Part shown: positions 34,199 through 42,672 of the stretch, piece after piece | How positions within the stretch are numbered: the stretch's first letter is position 1 | How the letters are laid out: the number at the start of each line of letters is the position of its first letter | NCBI GenBank assembly: GCA_963790525.1 | Contig: CAWBOV010000006.1 | Span: 852,902 to 916,901, forward strand | DNA: 64,000 nt | Direction: 5' to 3' | Source of the DNA: CAWBOV01 sp963790525 | GTDB lineage: Bacteria > Actinomycetota > Actinomycetes > Mycobacteriales > Jatrophihabitantaceae | Position numbers and translations under genes: made by a program | Notes under the pieces: generated by a model | The model's input: the letters and a program-made list of their open reading frames with translations, nothing else | Database searches by the model: none | Told to the model about the DNA's origin: nothing

Positions 34199-34331
34199 TG
34201 AACAGTAGATCGGGACCGAAACTTCCGCAAGCGGCGACACGCCGGGATCCGCCGGCACAGGGCCGACTCCACTCCGGAGACCACCACGGGTGCGTGACAG
34301 GCCGCAAGTCCAGCACGTGCCACCTGCCGGG

Positions 34332-35000
34332 CTACCGGGTGCGGAGGACCTGACCGGGGCTCAGCGCGCTCGTCCCGAGGTGGTTGAGGTGCCGTAGCGC
34401 GTCGACCTCCAGGCGGGGATCGACGCCCGGGGCAACCTGGGAGGCGATCGACCACAGCGTGTCGCCGTCGTGCACGACGACCTGGACGGGAGCGGCGTGC
34501 GCGGGCGACGGGGTCGACGCGGACGCGGCACCGAACCAGGCCCACCCGGCGATCCCGACCGCCAGGGCCAGTACTCCCAGCGCCACCACGAGACGGCCAC
34601 GCGCAGTCAGCCGCACGCCGGCCGCGGCGGGCCGGAGCCGGACGACCTCCGCCTCGAGGGCCGACGCCTCCTCCGCCGGACGCCTCCGATCGAGTTCGGT
34701 GGGCACGGAACGCAGGTCCGGTCGCGGGGAGAGACCGGGAACCAGGTAGGCACTCGGCGCGGGAACCGAGCCGAACCCGACCGCGAGCGGCAGCACCGCC
34801 GGGCCACGATCCGGTCGGACCACCGGGGAGGTGCCGGTGCCGGGGACGCGCCCGGTCCGGACGGCGTCCAGGCCGCGCGCGCGCACCGGCCTGCAGCGGA
34901 CCGCGGGGGCCGACACGGCAGCCCCACGGGCGCGTGCCCGGGCCCTGCGCGTGCGTGCCGGGACGACGACGTGCGGCGCGATCTCGGGTGCCAGTGACAT
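34332..35000 (-). CDS. LysM-domain membrane protein, probable damage-induced division inhibitor (Rv2719c/ChiZ-like)
   Basis: 222 residues. A long basic, alanine- and proline-rich N-terminal part precedes one membrane helix (about 135-156, VVALGVLALAVGIAGWAWF) and a short extracellular LysM domain (about 172-222: VHDGDTLWSIASQV, LNHLGTSALSPGQVL). In mycobacteria the gene divergent from lexA and next to nrdR is Rv2719c, a LysM protein induced by DNA damage that slows cell division. Position and domains match. SOS boxes and a PafBC-like promoter lie just upstream, so the same role is likely here. Confidence 0.8.
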   Translation of the reverse strand: MSLAPEIAPHVVVPARTRRARARARGAAVSAPAVRCRPVRARGLDAVRTGRVPGTGTSPVVRPDRGPAVLPLAVGFGSVPAPSAYLVPGLSPRPDLRSVPTELDRRRPAEEASALEAEVVRLRPAAAGVRLTARGRLVVALGVLALAVGIAGWAWFGAASASTPSPAHAAPVQVVVHDGDTLWSIASQVAPGVDPRLEVDALRHLNHLGTSALSPGQVLRTR

Positions 35001-35063
35001 GACCTGCTCCTCTTCGGCCCGGTTCCTGGTGGCACCGGGCGATCCGTGTTACAACAGAACCTA

Positions 35064-35091
35064 GAACACCTGTTCGTTAGAACGGCTGTAC
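35064..35091. promoter_or_regulatory. two SOS (LexA) boxes near the LysM gene
   Basis: GAACACCTGTTC at 35064-35075 is a perfect GAAC-N4-GTTC palindrome. GAACGGCTGTAC at 35080-35091 differs by one base and is 16 bp away. They lie just downstream of the -10 of the LysM gene promoter, so LexA binding would block it. Confidence 0.85.
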
Positions 35092-35095
35092 GAAT

Positions 35096-35118
35096 GTTGT
35101 AACACGGGGGTCTGACAA
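35096..35118 (-). promoter_or_regulatory. RecA-NDP-like promoter of the LysM gene
   Basis: Minus strand TTGTCAGAC (35118-35110), 8 nt, then TACAAC (35101-35096). Seven of nine -35 bases match TTGTCRGTG and the spacer is exact, but the last base of the -10 is C instead of T. In mycobacteria Rv2719c has a LexA-independent damage promoter, which fits. Confidence 0.5.
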
Positions 35119-35144
35119 AAACTACAAACGGTCGGCGTGTCGTA

Positions 35145-35156
35145 GAACAGATGTAC
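35145..35156. promoter_or_regulatory. SOS box in front of lexA
   Basis: GAACAGATGTAC (one base from GAAC-N4-GTTC) lies about 22 nt before the TACCGT -10 of lexA, over the -35 position. This fits autorepression by LexA. Confidence 0.7.
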
Positions 35157-35177
35157 GCAATCGTCACCGTCATTGGC

Positions 35178-35183
35178 TACCGT
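35178..35183 (+). promoter_or_regulatory. -10 element of lexA
   Basis: TACCGT fits TAnnnT. The mRNA would start near 35190, with the AGGAGG site at 35208-35213 and GTG 35220. Confidence 0.45.
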
Positions 35184-35219
35184 CGCAGCAGACCCACCGA
35201 AGAACTCAGGAGGCTCACC

Positions 35220-36062
35220 GTGGCCCGCACCACCCGCTCGACCACAGACACCGGCGCACCCGAACCCGGCGGCGAATCCGGCGTCTCCGCGACGTCCGCC
35301 GGCGAGGCCACGGCCGCCGACCTCCCGCCGAAGCGCCGGCTCGGCCGCCCGCCGAAGTCGGCGCAGATGGCCAATGCGGCGATGAACGAACTCGCCGAAC
35401 TCGAGGCCATCGACGGCATCACCCCGCGCCAGCGGACCATCCTGGCGATCATCCGGGACTCGGTCGATCGCCGCGGTTTCCCGCCGAGCATCCGCGAGAT
35501 CTGCGAAGGTGCCGGGCTCGCCTCCACCTCCAGCGTGGCGCACCACCTCACCGCGCTGGAGAAGAAGGGCTACATCCGCCGGGACTCCAAGCTCCCCCGG
35601 GCCGTGAACGTCACCGCCGAGGAGGTCAAGGGCAAGCGTGGCCGGGCCCGCACGCTGACCCCCGTCGACACCGGTGACGCGAACCCGACACCGGCATTCG
35701 TCCCCGTCGTCGGGCGGATCGCGGCGGGCGGTCCGATCCTGGCCGAGCAGCACATCGAGGACGTCTTCCCCCTGCCACGGGAACTGGTCGGCGAGGGCAC
35801 CCTGTTCCTGCTCAAGGTGGTCGGTGAGTCGATGATCGACGCCGCCATCACCGACGGGGACTGGGTCGTCGTCCGGCAGCAGCCGACGGCCGAGAACGGG
35901 GACATCGTCGCCGCCATGCTCGACAACGAGGCCACCGTCAAGACCTACAAGCGCCGCGACGGGCACCTGTGGCTCATGCCGCAGAACCCGGCCTTCGATC
36001 CGATCCCGGGCGACGACGCGGTGATCCTGGGGCGTGTCGTCACGGTGCTGCGCAAGGTGTGA
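35220..36062 (+). CDS. lexA: SOS repressor LexA
   Basis: 280 residues. Represses DNA-damage genes and cuts itself when RecA filaments form. A winged helix-turn-helix is seen at about residues 60-125 (TPRQRTILAIIRDSVDRRG, PPSIREICEGAGLASTSSV). The self-cleavage site is A169-G170 in RIAAGGPI, the nucleophile serine is S204 in VGESMIDAA, and the general base lysine is K241 in ATVKTYKR. The N-terminal 55 residues are disordered, longer than in E. coli but usual in actinobacteria. GTG 35220 has AGGAGG 6 nt before it. An open frame back to 35151 would run through the SOS box and is rejected. Confidence 0.97.
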   Translation: MARTTRSTTDTGAPEPGGESGVSATSAGEATAADLPPKRRLGRPPKSAQMANAAMNELAELEAIDGITPRQRTILAIIRDSVDRRGFPPSIREICEGAGLASTSSVAHHLTALEKKGYIRRDSKLPRAVNVTAEEVKGKRGRARTLTPVDTGDANPTPAFVPVVGRIAAGGPILAEQHIEDVFPLPRELVGEGTLFLLKVVGESMIDAAITDGDWVVVRQQPTAENGDIVAAMLDNEATVKTYKRRDGHLWLMPQNPAFDPIPGDDAVILGRVVTVLRKV

Positions 36063-36080
36063 CCGGACGGGGCGCCCGGC

Positions 36081-39000
36081 TCAGTCGATCCGGGCGGTCT
36101 GGATCAGTTGCGCGCCGGTCCGGCGGTGGACGTAGCGGGCCCGGCCGGGCGGCAGCTGTTCCATCTTGGTCGAGCCGATGACTGCGCCCTCGTCCCGGGA
36201 CCCGGAGAGCAGGACGCCAGGCGAGCCCATCTCCTTGACACGCTGCAGGATGCCGTCGAACATCCCGCGCGCCGCGCCGCCGGCCGCCCGCGCGAGGACC
36301 ACGTGCAGGCCGATGTCACTCGCCTGGGGCAGGAACTCCATGATCGGGGCCAGCGGGTTGGCGCCGCCCGCGGTGGAGATCAGGTCGTAGTCGTCGAGCA
36401 GCAGGAACAGCTTGGGGCCGGTCCACTGCGGGACGACCGCGGACGAGGGATCGATCTGGATGCCCGCCAGCCGCTCCTTCAACGCCCCCGCGATGTCGTT
36501 GGCCATGCCCGGCGCGGTGGCCGAACTCGACACGTAGCCGATCTGGTGCGGCGTGGTGATCGCGCCCAGCATCCCGCGGCGGTAGTCGAAGGTGATGATC
36601 TTGGCTTCGGCGGGCGTCCAGCGCCGGGTGATCCCCCGGGCCACGATGCGCAGCAGGTTGGACTTGCCCGCCTCGACATCGCCGATGATCAGCAGGTGCG
36701 GCTCGGCCGCGAAGTCGATCAGGACGGGCGAGAGGGTCGCCTCGTCGATCCCGATCGGGATCGACGACCGGCTCGGATCCGGAGCCGGCAGCGCGCTGTA
36801 CGGGTACACCGCGGGCAGCAGCCGCACCTCCGGCGCCGACGGACCGTGCCAGGCGGCAGTGACCTGCTCGACCATCGACCTGACCCCGTCGGCGAGATCG
36901 TCCACCCGGGCGGCTGAATCAATGCGGGGCAGGGCGACGAGCAGGTGCAGCTTCTGCGGGCTGAGCCCCCTGCCCGGCGAGCGGTCCGGGACGTTGATCG
37001 CGACGCGCCGGTCGATGTCGGACTCCGAGGGATCGCCCAGCCGCAGCTCCAGGCGGGTGTTGATGAGGTCCTTGAGAGCGGGTCTGATCTCCATCCAGCG
37101 CTGGACCGTGATCACCACGTGCACACCGAAGCCGAGCCCGCGTCCGGCGATCTGGGTGATCTGGGCTTCCATGGCCTCGTAGTCGGACCGGACAGTGCCC
37201 CATCCGTCCACCACGAGGAACACGTCGCCGAACCCGTCACCGGCCACCTCACCGGAGGCGATGGCCCGGCGGAAGGACGCCATGGAGTCGATCCGGCGCG
37301 CCGTGAACAGCTGTTCGCGCGCGTCGAGCAGGGTGGTGATCTCGGCGACGGTACGGCGCAGGCGGTCGGGCTCCAGCCGGGTCGCGACCGACCCGACGTG
37401 CGGCAGGTCCGCGAGCCCCGTCAGCGTGCCGCCACCGAAGTCCAGGCAGTAGAACTGGACCTGCTGCGGGGTGTGGGTCAGTGCCAGTGACGTGATCAGC
37501 GTGCGCAGGGTCGTGCTCTTCCCGCTCTGCGGCCCGCCCGCGATCACCATGTGCGACGTCGCCAGCTCGACCCACAGGGGGTCGCGGCGCTGGTCGAAGG
37601 GCTTGTCCACCAGCCCGATGGGCGCGGTCAGGGTGGGCACGTTGTCCCACTCGGCGGGGCGCAGGCCGGAGTCGGTCTCGATCAGCGGCGGCAGCAGTTC
37701 GTCCATCGTCGGCGGGATCGCCAGGGGCGGGAGCCACACCTGCCGCGCGGGCTGTCCGCGTCCCTCCAGCCGGTCGATGATGATGTCCATCAACGACACG
37801 TCCGGGCCGTCTGCCTCCTCCGGCTGCGGCGTGGACGGCTGGAGCGCGGCCTCCGGCTCGGGGACGTAGCGCGTGTCGTAGGCGATGATGCGCATGGTGC
37901 CGCTGTCGGCAGGGGCTCCGGACGGGCCGCCCTTGCGCGCGTACGGCCCCGACACGTAGGCGGCCTTGAACCGGGTGAGCGGCTCGGTGCCCTCCTTGAG
38001 GTAGCCGTTGCCCGGTCCGCTCGGCAGCTCGTAGGCATCGGGCACCCCGAGGACCACGCGGCTCTCCATCGCCGAGAAGGTCCGCAGGCCGATGCGGTAG
38101 GACAGGTGCGTGTCGAGGCCGCGCAGCCGCCCCTCCTCCAACCGTTGGGAGGCCAGCAGCAGGTGGACGCCCAGCGAGCGCCCGAGCCGGCCGATCATCA
38201 CGAACAGATCGATGAAGTCGGGCTTGGCCGACAGCAGCTCGCTGAACTCGTCGACGACGACGAACAGGGACGGCATCGGCTCCAGGGGCGCGCCCTGCTC
38301 GCGCGCCCGTTCGTACTCGCGGAGGGAGGCGTAGTTCCCCGAGTCGCGCAGCAGCTCCTGCCGCCGCACCAGCTCACCCTCCAGCGAGTCCTTCATCCGG
38401 TCGACGAGGATCAGGTTGTCGGACAGGTTCGTGATCACCGCGGACGTGTGCGGGAGAGCGTCGAGGCTTGCGAACGTGGCGCCGCCCTTGAAGTCGATCA
38501 GCACGAAGTTCAGCGCCGTGGACGAGTGGCTGATCGCCAGACCGAGCACGAGGGTGCGCAGCAGCTCGGACTTGCCCGATCCCGTCGCTCCGATGAGCAG
38601 GCCGTGCGGCCCCATGCCGCCCTGCGCCGACTCCTTGATGTCGAGGTCGATCTGCTGGCCCTGCGGTCCGACGCCGATCGGTACCCGCAGCCGGTCGCGC
38701 GGGGCGCGGGCGCGCCAGGTCGACGCCGTGTCGATGAGATAGGGATCGCCCAGGCGGAGAAGGTCCGGGAGCGTGAGATCGCTGGCCAACGCGTCGGTCT
38801 CGTCCGCACTCGCCGCGCTGATGCGCAGCGGGCTGATCAGGCGCGCCAGGCTCTCCGCCTCGACGATGCCCAGCCGATCGAAGCGCCCGAGGACGTTCGC
38901 CTCGCCGCCCCGCCGCCCGGCGTCGGCCAGGAGCTGCTCCCCGTCCAGGCGGAGGGTGAGCGACCCGGGTCCGGCCCCGGACAGCGATCCGTCGAGGTCG

Positions 39001-40025
39001 AGCGTGGTGACTCCGGCGATCAGGCCGCCGGCGAGCTGGGACTCCCGCGGGACCGTGCCGCCGTCGATGATCACCAGGACGTGCGCGCCGGCGGCGGCCG
39101 GGGACGTGCCGGTGAAGCGAGGGCGCACCGTCAGCTCCTCGCCCAGCATGCGCTCGAGCTCGAGCAGGTCGCCGTGGACCAGCCGCACCTGCCCGGCACC
39201 GTCCACCAGGCGCGCGGACAGCGCGTGCGGCACCCACTTCGTCCACTGCCATTCCGCCATCGCCTCAGGCCCGGCGCAGACGGCGACGATGGCGTCGTCG
39301 GGGCTGTGGAAGGTGACGAACTGGGCGACCATGGCACGGGCCAGCGCCCTGGCGTCCTCGGTGGGCCCCGAGATCGAGAGCCGGGCGAAGTTCTCCAACG
39401 CCAGCGCGACCGGGAGGTCAGGTACCCGCGAGTGCGAACGGACGAAGCGACGCAGCGCCCCGGCCGAGATCGGCTCCAGGTCCTCGATCGGCTTCGTCTC
39501 CGGTGTGACGAGGGCGACGGCCAGGCGTTGCGATCCCCGCGCCACCCGAACGGCGCCGTAGTCGGCGTCGCCGGGGCGCCGTTCCCACAGGCGCGAGCCG
39601 AGGACGATGCACCAGAGCATCTGCGGATCGGGGTGGTGCCACAGCGCGGCCGTCCGCTGCTGGGCCGCTGCGGCGCGCACACGGCGCCGCACCTGGGCCA
39701 GGTATCGCTGGTAGTCGCGGCGGTCCCCGTCGAGACGACGGCGCTTCTCCCCCGCCGATCGACCGACATTGCCGACCATCATCCCGACCATCGACACTCC
39801 GAACAGGCCGCTGGCGACGAGTGTGAGCGGGCTTCCGCCGCCCCCGCGCATCATCAGCCCCATCGAGCCCGCGCCGGCGAGCATCGGCAGGTACTGCAAC
39901 AGTGCGCCCGCGCCGCCCGTGGCGACGGACTCAGCGAGCTCGGGTGGTGATTCCAGGACCACCTCGCCCCGTGGCTCGACGGGCGGGGTGCGGCGGACGG
40001 GGCGGCGGAACAGTCGCGTCGTCAC
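36081..40025 (-). CDS. eccC: type VII secretion ATPase EccC (fused EccCa-EccCb)
   Basis: 1314 residues, the motor of the ESX secretion machine. Two membrane helices (about 35-85, GAGALLQYLPMLAGAGSMG and the following LVASGLFGVSMVGMMVG) precede three FtsK/SpoIIIE-type ATPase domains. Their Walker A motifs are GATGSGKSELLR (about residue 475), GGPQSGKSTTLR (about 830) and GDVEAGKSNLLR (about 1113). The first Walker B is VVVDEFSEL, while the second (LVVDGWGTV) lacks the glutamate. Both EccCa and EccCb parts are in one protein, as in ESX-4-type loci. The GTG start has GAGGAGGAG upstream. Divergent from eccD. Confidence 0.96.
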   Translation of the reverse strand: MTTRLFRRPVRRTPPVEPRGEVVLESPPELAESVATGGAGALLQYLPMLAGAGSMGLMMRGGGGSPLTLVASGLFGVSMVGMMVGNVGRSAGEKRRRLDGDRRDYQRYLAQVRRRVRAAAAQQRTAALWHHPDPQMLWCIVLGSRLWERRPGDADYGAVRVARGSQRLAVALVTPETKPIEDLEPISAGALRRFVRSHSRVPDLPVALALENFARLSISGPTEDARALARAMVAQFVTFHSPDDAIVAVCAGPEAMAEWQWTKWVPHALSARLVDGAGQVRLVHGDLLELERMLGEELTVRPRFTGTSPAAAGAHVLVIIDGGTVPRESQLAGGLIAGVTTLDLDGSLSGAGPGSLTLRLDGEQLLADAGRRGGEANVLGRFDRLGIVEAESLARLISPLRISAASADETDALASDLTLPDLLRLGDPYLIDTASTWRARAPRDRLRVPIGVGPQGQQIDLDIKESAQGGMGPHGLLIGATGSGKSELLRTLVLGLAISHSSTALNFVLIDFKGGATFASLDALPHTSAVITNLSDNLILVDRMKDSLEGELVRRQELLRDSGNYASLREYERAREQGAPLEPMPSLFVVVDEFSELLSAKPDFIDLFVMIGRLGRSLGVHLLLASQRLEEGRLRGLDTHLSYRIGLRTFSAMESRVVLGVPDAYELPSGPGNGYLKEGTEPLTRFKAAYVSGPYARKGGPSGAPADSGTMRIIAYDTRYVPEPEAALQPSTPQPEEADGPDVSLMDIIIDRLEGRGQPARQVWLPPLAIPPTMDELLPPLIETDSGLRPAEWDNVPTLTAPIGLVDKPFDQRRDPLWVELATSHMVIAGGPQSGKSTTLRTLITSLALTHTPQQVQFYCLDFGGGTLTGLADLPHVGSVATRLEPDRLRRTVAEITTLLDAREQLFTARRIDSMASFRRAIASGEVAGDGFGDVFLVVDGWGTVRSDYEAMEAQITQIAGRGLGFGVHVVITVQRWMEIRPALKDLINTRLELRLGDPSESDIDRRVAINVPDRSPGRGLSPQKLHLLVALPRIDSAARVDDLADGVRSMVEQVTAAWHGPSAPEVRLLPAVYPYSALPAPDPSRSSIPIGIDEATLSPVLIDFAAEPHLLIIGDVEAGKSNLLRIVARGITRRWTPAEAKIITFDYRRGMLGAITTPHQIGYVSSSATAPGMANDIAGALKERLAGIQIDPSSAVVPQWTGPKLFLLLDDYDLISTAGGANPLAPIMEFLPQASDIGLHVVLARAAGGAARGMFDGILQRVKEMGSPGVLLSGSRDEGAVIGSTKMEQLPPGRARYVHRRTGAQLIQTARID

Positions 40026-40132
40026 GCGTCGGCTCCTCCTCGGTCCTCGCTCGGACAGGTCTGCGTGCGGTGGATCGGGCCGGATCCGGCGCGAAAGCGG
40101 CGCACGCCACGATCACGGACCAAGTCGACGCC

Positions 40133-40138
40133 TATTCT
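40133..40138 (+). promoter_or_regulatory. -10 element of eccD
   Basis: TATTCT fits TAnnnT. It would give a leader of about 35 nt with AGAAAGGGG before the TTG start. Confidence 0.4.
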
Positions 40139-40177
40139 GGGCACGATTCTAAGTCCCACCTCAGAAAGGGGCCTCCG

Positions 40178-41617
40178 TTGCCGTCGAGCGTCGTCACGAC
40201 CAGTTGCCGCCTCACCGTGCTGTCCAGCACGACCCGAGTCGACCTCGTCGTCCCCGCCGACGTCCCGGTCGCGGATCTGCTGACGAATCTCGTCGCCGGG
40301 CTCGGGGCGCAGACCGCCGACCAGGGCATCGCCAGCGGTGGGTGGGTGCTGCAGCGTCTCGGCGACGCTCCCCTCGACCCGGCCCGGACCCTTGCCATGC
40401 AGGGTGTCACGGACGGTTCGGTCTTCCATCTGCTCCCGCGGTCGCAGCAGCTGCCCGAGGTGGCCTACGACGACGTGCTGGATGCCGTCGGCGCGGGCGT
40501 GCGGGAGGAGACCTCCCGCTGGACCGTGCGGCACGCGCGCCTGGCCTACCTGGGAGCCGGTGCCGCCGGATTGATCTGGGGCCTGGTGGCGACACTCCTC
40601 TCGGGGCCGGACTGGGCGATCCCGACCGCGGTGCTGGCGACGACCGCGGTACTGCTGCTGATGGGTGCCGCGGCGTTCGCACGGGTGCCGGATTCCGGTC
40701 GCGGAGCTGCCCTGTCCGGGCGCGGGGCAGTCCTGTCCGGTCGCGGCGCCGTCCTGTCGGGCACGGCAGCCATCCTGTTCGCCGCGGCCGCCGGGGCGAG
40801 TGCGCTCGGTCGGCACCGCGTCTGGGACTTCGGCGCCGCCCAGCTGCTTCCCGCCGCGGGAGCCGCCATCCTGGCAGCCACCCTGGCCATGGTCGTGACC
40901 GGCACCGGCATCCCGATCTTCATCGCGGTGCTCGGGGCGGGTGCGCTCGCCGCGATCGGCACGGCCGTCAGCACACTGTCGGACCTGAGCGTGCACGGCT
41001 CGGCGGCGCTGACCGCGATCGCGGCTCTCGCCGTGTCACCCTTCCTGCCAGTGGCGTCCTTCCGGCTCTCGCGGCTGGCGCTACCCGCGATCCCGACCGG
41101 TGCCGAGGACCTGCGCGGGGACAACGCGGTCATCGACGGGCGGACGGTGCTCGGACAGGCCGCCCGCGCCGATGAGTACCTGACCGGCCTGACCGCCGCG
41201 ATCGCCCTCACGCTGGCCGGCTCCTGCGTGGTGCTCGTCGGAGGCGGCTCGGACACGAGCGCGCGCGTGCTGGTCGGGGTGCTCGGAGCGATCTGCCTGC
41301 TGCGGGCGCGCCTGTTCACCGGGCTGGGCCAGCGCAGCGCCCTGATCGTGGCCGGCCTCGTCGCGATGTTCGCGCTGCTCGTGGCGATCGCCGTGGGCCT
41401 CGACCCCACGACGCGACTGCTGGCCTGCGTCGTCCCGGCGCTCGTCGTGTCACTCGTGCTGCTGAGCTTCGCGGCGACGATGCCGGGGCGGAGGCTGGCG
41501 CCGACCTGGGGCCGGTCGGCGGATCTGCTGGAGTCCCTGCTCGTCCTCGCCGTCATCCCGCTGGCGGTCGGGGTGCTCGGCATCTACGGGGCCATGCGCG
41601 GGCTGTCCAGCGTCTGA
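40178..41617 (+). CDS. eccD: type VII secretion integral membrane protein EccD
   Basis: 479 residues. The N-terminal ubiquitin-like (YukD) domain spans about 1-90 (SCRLTVLSSTTRVDLVVPAD, VTDGSVFHLLPR), followed by about eleven membrane helices that form the ESX pore. The start is TTG 40178, 6 nt after AAAGGGG. No ATG or GTG fits the family N-terminus. Residues 173-200 are four heptads based on SGRGAVL, an unusual insertion between two helices. It faces eccC across a 152-nt divergent gap and ends 8 nt before the convergent unknown gene. Confidence 0.93.
   Translation: MPSSVVTTSCRLTVLSSTTRVDLVVPADVPVADLLTNLVAGLGAQTADQGIASGGWVLQRLGDAPLDPARTLAMQGVTDGSVFHLLPRSQQLPEVAYDDVLDAVGAGVREETSRWTVRHARLAYLGAGAAGLIWGLVATLLSGPDWAIPTAVLATTAVLLLMGAAAFARVPDSGRGAALSGRGAVLSGRGAVLSGTAAILFAAAAGASALGRHRVWDFGAAQLLPAAGAAILAATLAMVVTGTGIPIFIAVLGAGALAAIGTAVSTLSDLSVHGSAALTAIAALAVSPFLPVASFRLSRLALPAIPTGAEDLRGDNAVIDGRTVLGQAARADEYLTGLTAAIALTLAGSCVVLVGGGSDTSARVLVGVLGAICLLRARLFTGLGQRSALIVAGLVAMFALLVAIAVGLDPTTRLLACVVPALVVSLVLLSFAATMPGRRLAPTWGRSADLLESLLVLAVIPLAVGVLGIYGAMRGLSSV
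40694..40777 (+). repeat. 21-bp in-frame tandem repeat inside eccD
   Basis: Three copies of a 21-bp unit plus a degenerate fourth encode SGRGAAL, SGRGAVL, SGRGAVL and SGTAAIL, in the short loop after the second membrane helix. Confidence 0.8.
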
Positions 41618-41625
41618 CCGTCCCG

Positions 41626-42633
41626 TCAGCGGGCGTGCCGGCCGCCTGTGGGCTCGTCGTCGCCGGTCGCGCGGGGCTCCACGACGGGCCGGGGCGGAGG
41701 CGGCGGAAGGGTCGGCGGCGCCGGGCGCGGCGGGAGACCGCTCGGAGCCGGCCGGGGCGGGAGCGAGCGGGGCAACGGCTGCGGCGTCGGCGTGGGCTGC
41801 GGCAACGGCTGCGGCGTCGGCGTGGGCTGTGTGGGCCGCGACGGCTGCGACGGCGCCGCGGGCGGGTGCACGGGCAGCCGGGGATGAACCGGCGGAGCGG
41901 GCGGCAGGCCGGCGGGCAGCTGCGCCTGCATCGCACGCGGGGGCGCGGCCCGGCGGAGATCGCGGCCGACCGGCAGCGCACTGATCACGCCCCATTCGCT
42001 CGGATCGGGCTCGACGTGCACCAGCCTCAGCCCGCCGGAGCGGATCAACGCCAGGGCGTCGTCAGGCAGGCTGAGCAGGGTGGCGACCTGCGCACCGGGG
42101 AGTTCGAACACGGTTCCCAGCGCCCGCGCGACGGCCTCGCTCACCCGCCCCACGACGAGCAGGTCACAGCCGGCGTACTGGCCGACGTCCGACGTGCCCG
42201 GCGGCGTCCGGATGTCCACCCGACACTGCCACGCACCTGCCTCGCCCGGCGGGGAGTTCTCGGCCGGCCGGTCGTCCACGACGAGCACCGGCGCGTACAT
42301 CGAGCCCTGCGGAGGCGGCTCCGGGCCGGGCGGCGCGACCACGACATCGACGGCGCTGCGCAGCACGCTCGACCACGGCCCCGGCCGCATCGTCCGGATC
42401 CGCACGGCCGCGCCCGCGGCGACCGCGCGCAGGGCGAGCAGTTGCGGCAGCACGGACGGGGCGGCGACCACGATGCGCGTGCGGGACGGGCGGAACAGCC
42501 GCACCGAGACGGCGCCGTCCCCTCCCGGCACGATCGGGAGCTCGACACCGAGCCGCACACCCGTCACGGCAGCCGGCGCGACGTCCGCACTCCCGCGTTC
42601 GAGCGCCGCGACACCGCGCAGGGGCGCGCTCAC
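41626..42633 (-). CDS. type VII secretion-associated protein of unknown function, proline-rich tail
   Basis: 335 residues, not recognised as a named Ecc component. The N-terminal two thirds look globular and non-membrane (VRLGVELPIVPGGDGAVSVR, RTRIVVAAPSVLPQLLALRA, GQYAGCDLLVVGRVSEAVA, LLSLPDDALALIRSGGLRL). From about residue 235 the protein becomes a proline-rich tail with a duplicated QPTPTPQPLP unit. It has no signal peptide or clear membrane segment, so a cytoplasmic partner of the ESX machine is plausible. The GTG start at 42633 is coupled to a 9-codon mini-ORF made by a 26-bp duplication after eccE. It converges on eccD with an 8-nt gap. Confidence 0.7.
   Translation of the reverse strand: MSAPLRGVAALERGSADVAPAAVTGVRLGVELPIVPGGDGAVSVRLFRPSRTRIVVAAPSVLPQLLALRAVAAGAAVRIRTMRPGPWSSVLRSAVDVVVAPPGPEPPPQGSMYAPVLVVDDRPAENSPPGEAGAWQCRVDIRTPPGTSDVGQYAGCDLLVVGRVSEAVARALGTVFELPGAQVATLLSLPDDALALIRSGGLRLVHVEPDPSEWGVISALPVGRDLRRAAPPRAMQAQLPAGLPPAPPVHPRLPVHPPAAPSQPSRPTQPTPTPQPLPQPTPTPQPLPRSLPPRPAPSGLPPRPAPPTLPPPPPRPVVEPRATGDDEPTGGRHAR
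41771..41830 (-). repeat. 30-bp tandem duplication in the proline-rich tail
   Basis: Two 30-bp units differing at one base encode QPTPTPQPLP twice in the unknown secretion-associated protein. Confidence 0.8.
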
Positions 42634-42672
42634 GCGGGCGCGCCGAGGGGCGCGCTCACGCGGGCGCGCCGA
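42621..42672. repeat. 26-bp exact tandem duplication at the eccE stop/start junction
   Basis: The 26 bases at 42621-42646 are repeated exactly at 42647-42672. Each copy holds a TGA overlapped by a GTG. One copy ends eccE; the other holds the start of the next gene. 26 is not a multiple of three, so the frames differ. Confidence 0.9.
42630..42659 (-). CDS. 9-codon mini-ORF created by the junction duplication
   Basis: GTG 42659 overlaps the eccE stop (GTGA), reads MSAPLGAPA, and stops at 42630-42632, where the stop overlaps GTG 42633 of the following gene. Ribosomes could terminate and restart twice. It is probably not a functional peptide. It is listed because it lies exactly between two coupled genes. 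Confidence 0.4.
   Translation of the reverse strand: MSAPLGAPA

Noticed and set aside
35151..35219. Longer LexA start at ATG 35151
   Set aside because: It overlaps the SOS box and the -10, and GTG 35220 has a proper AGGAGG site.
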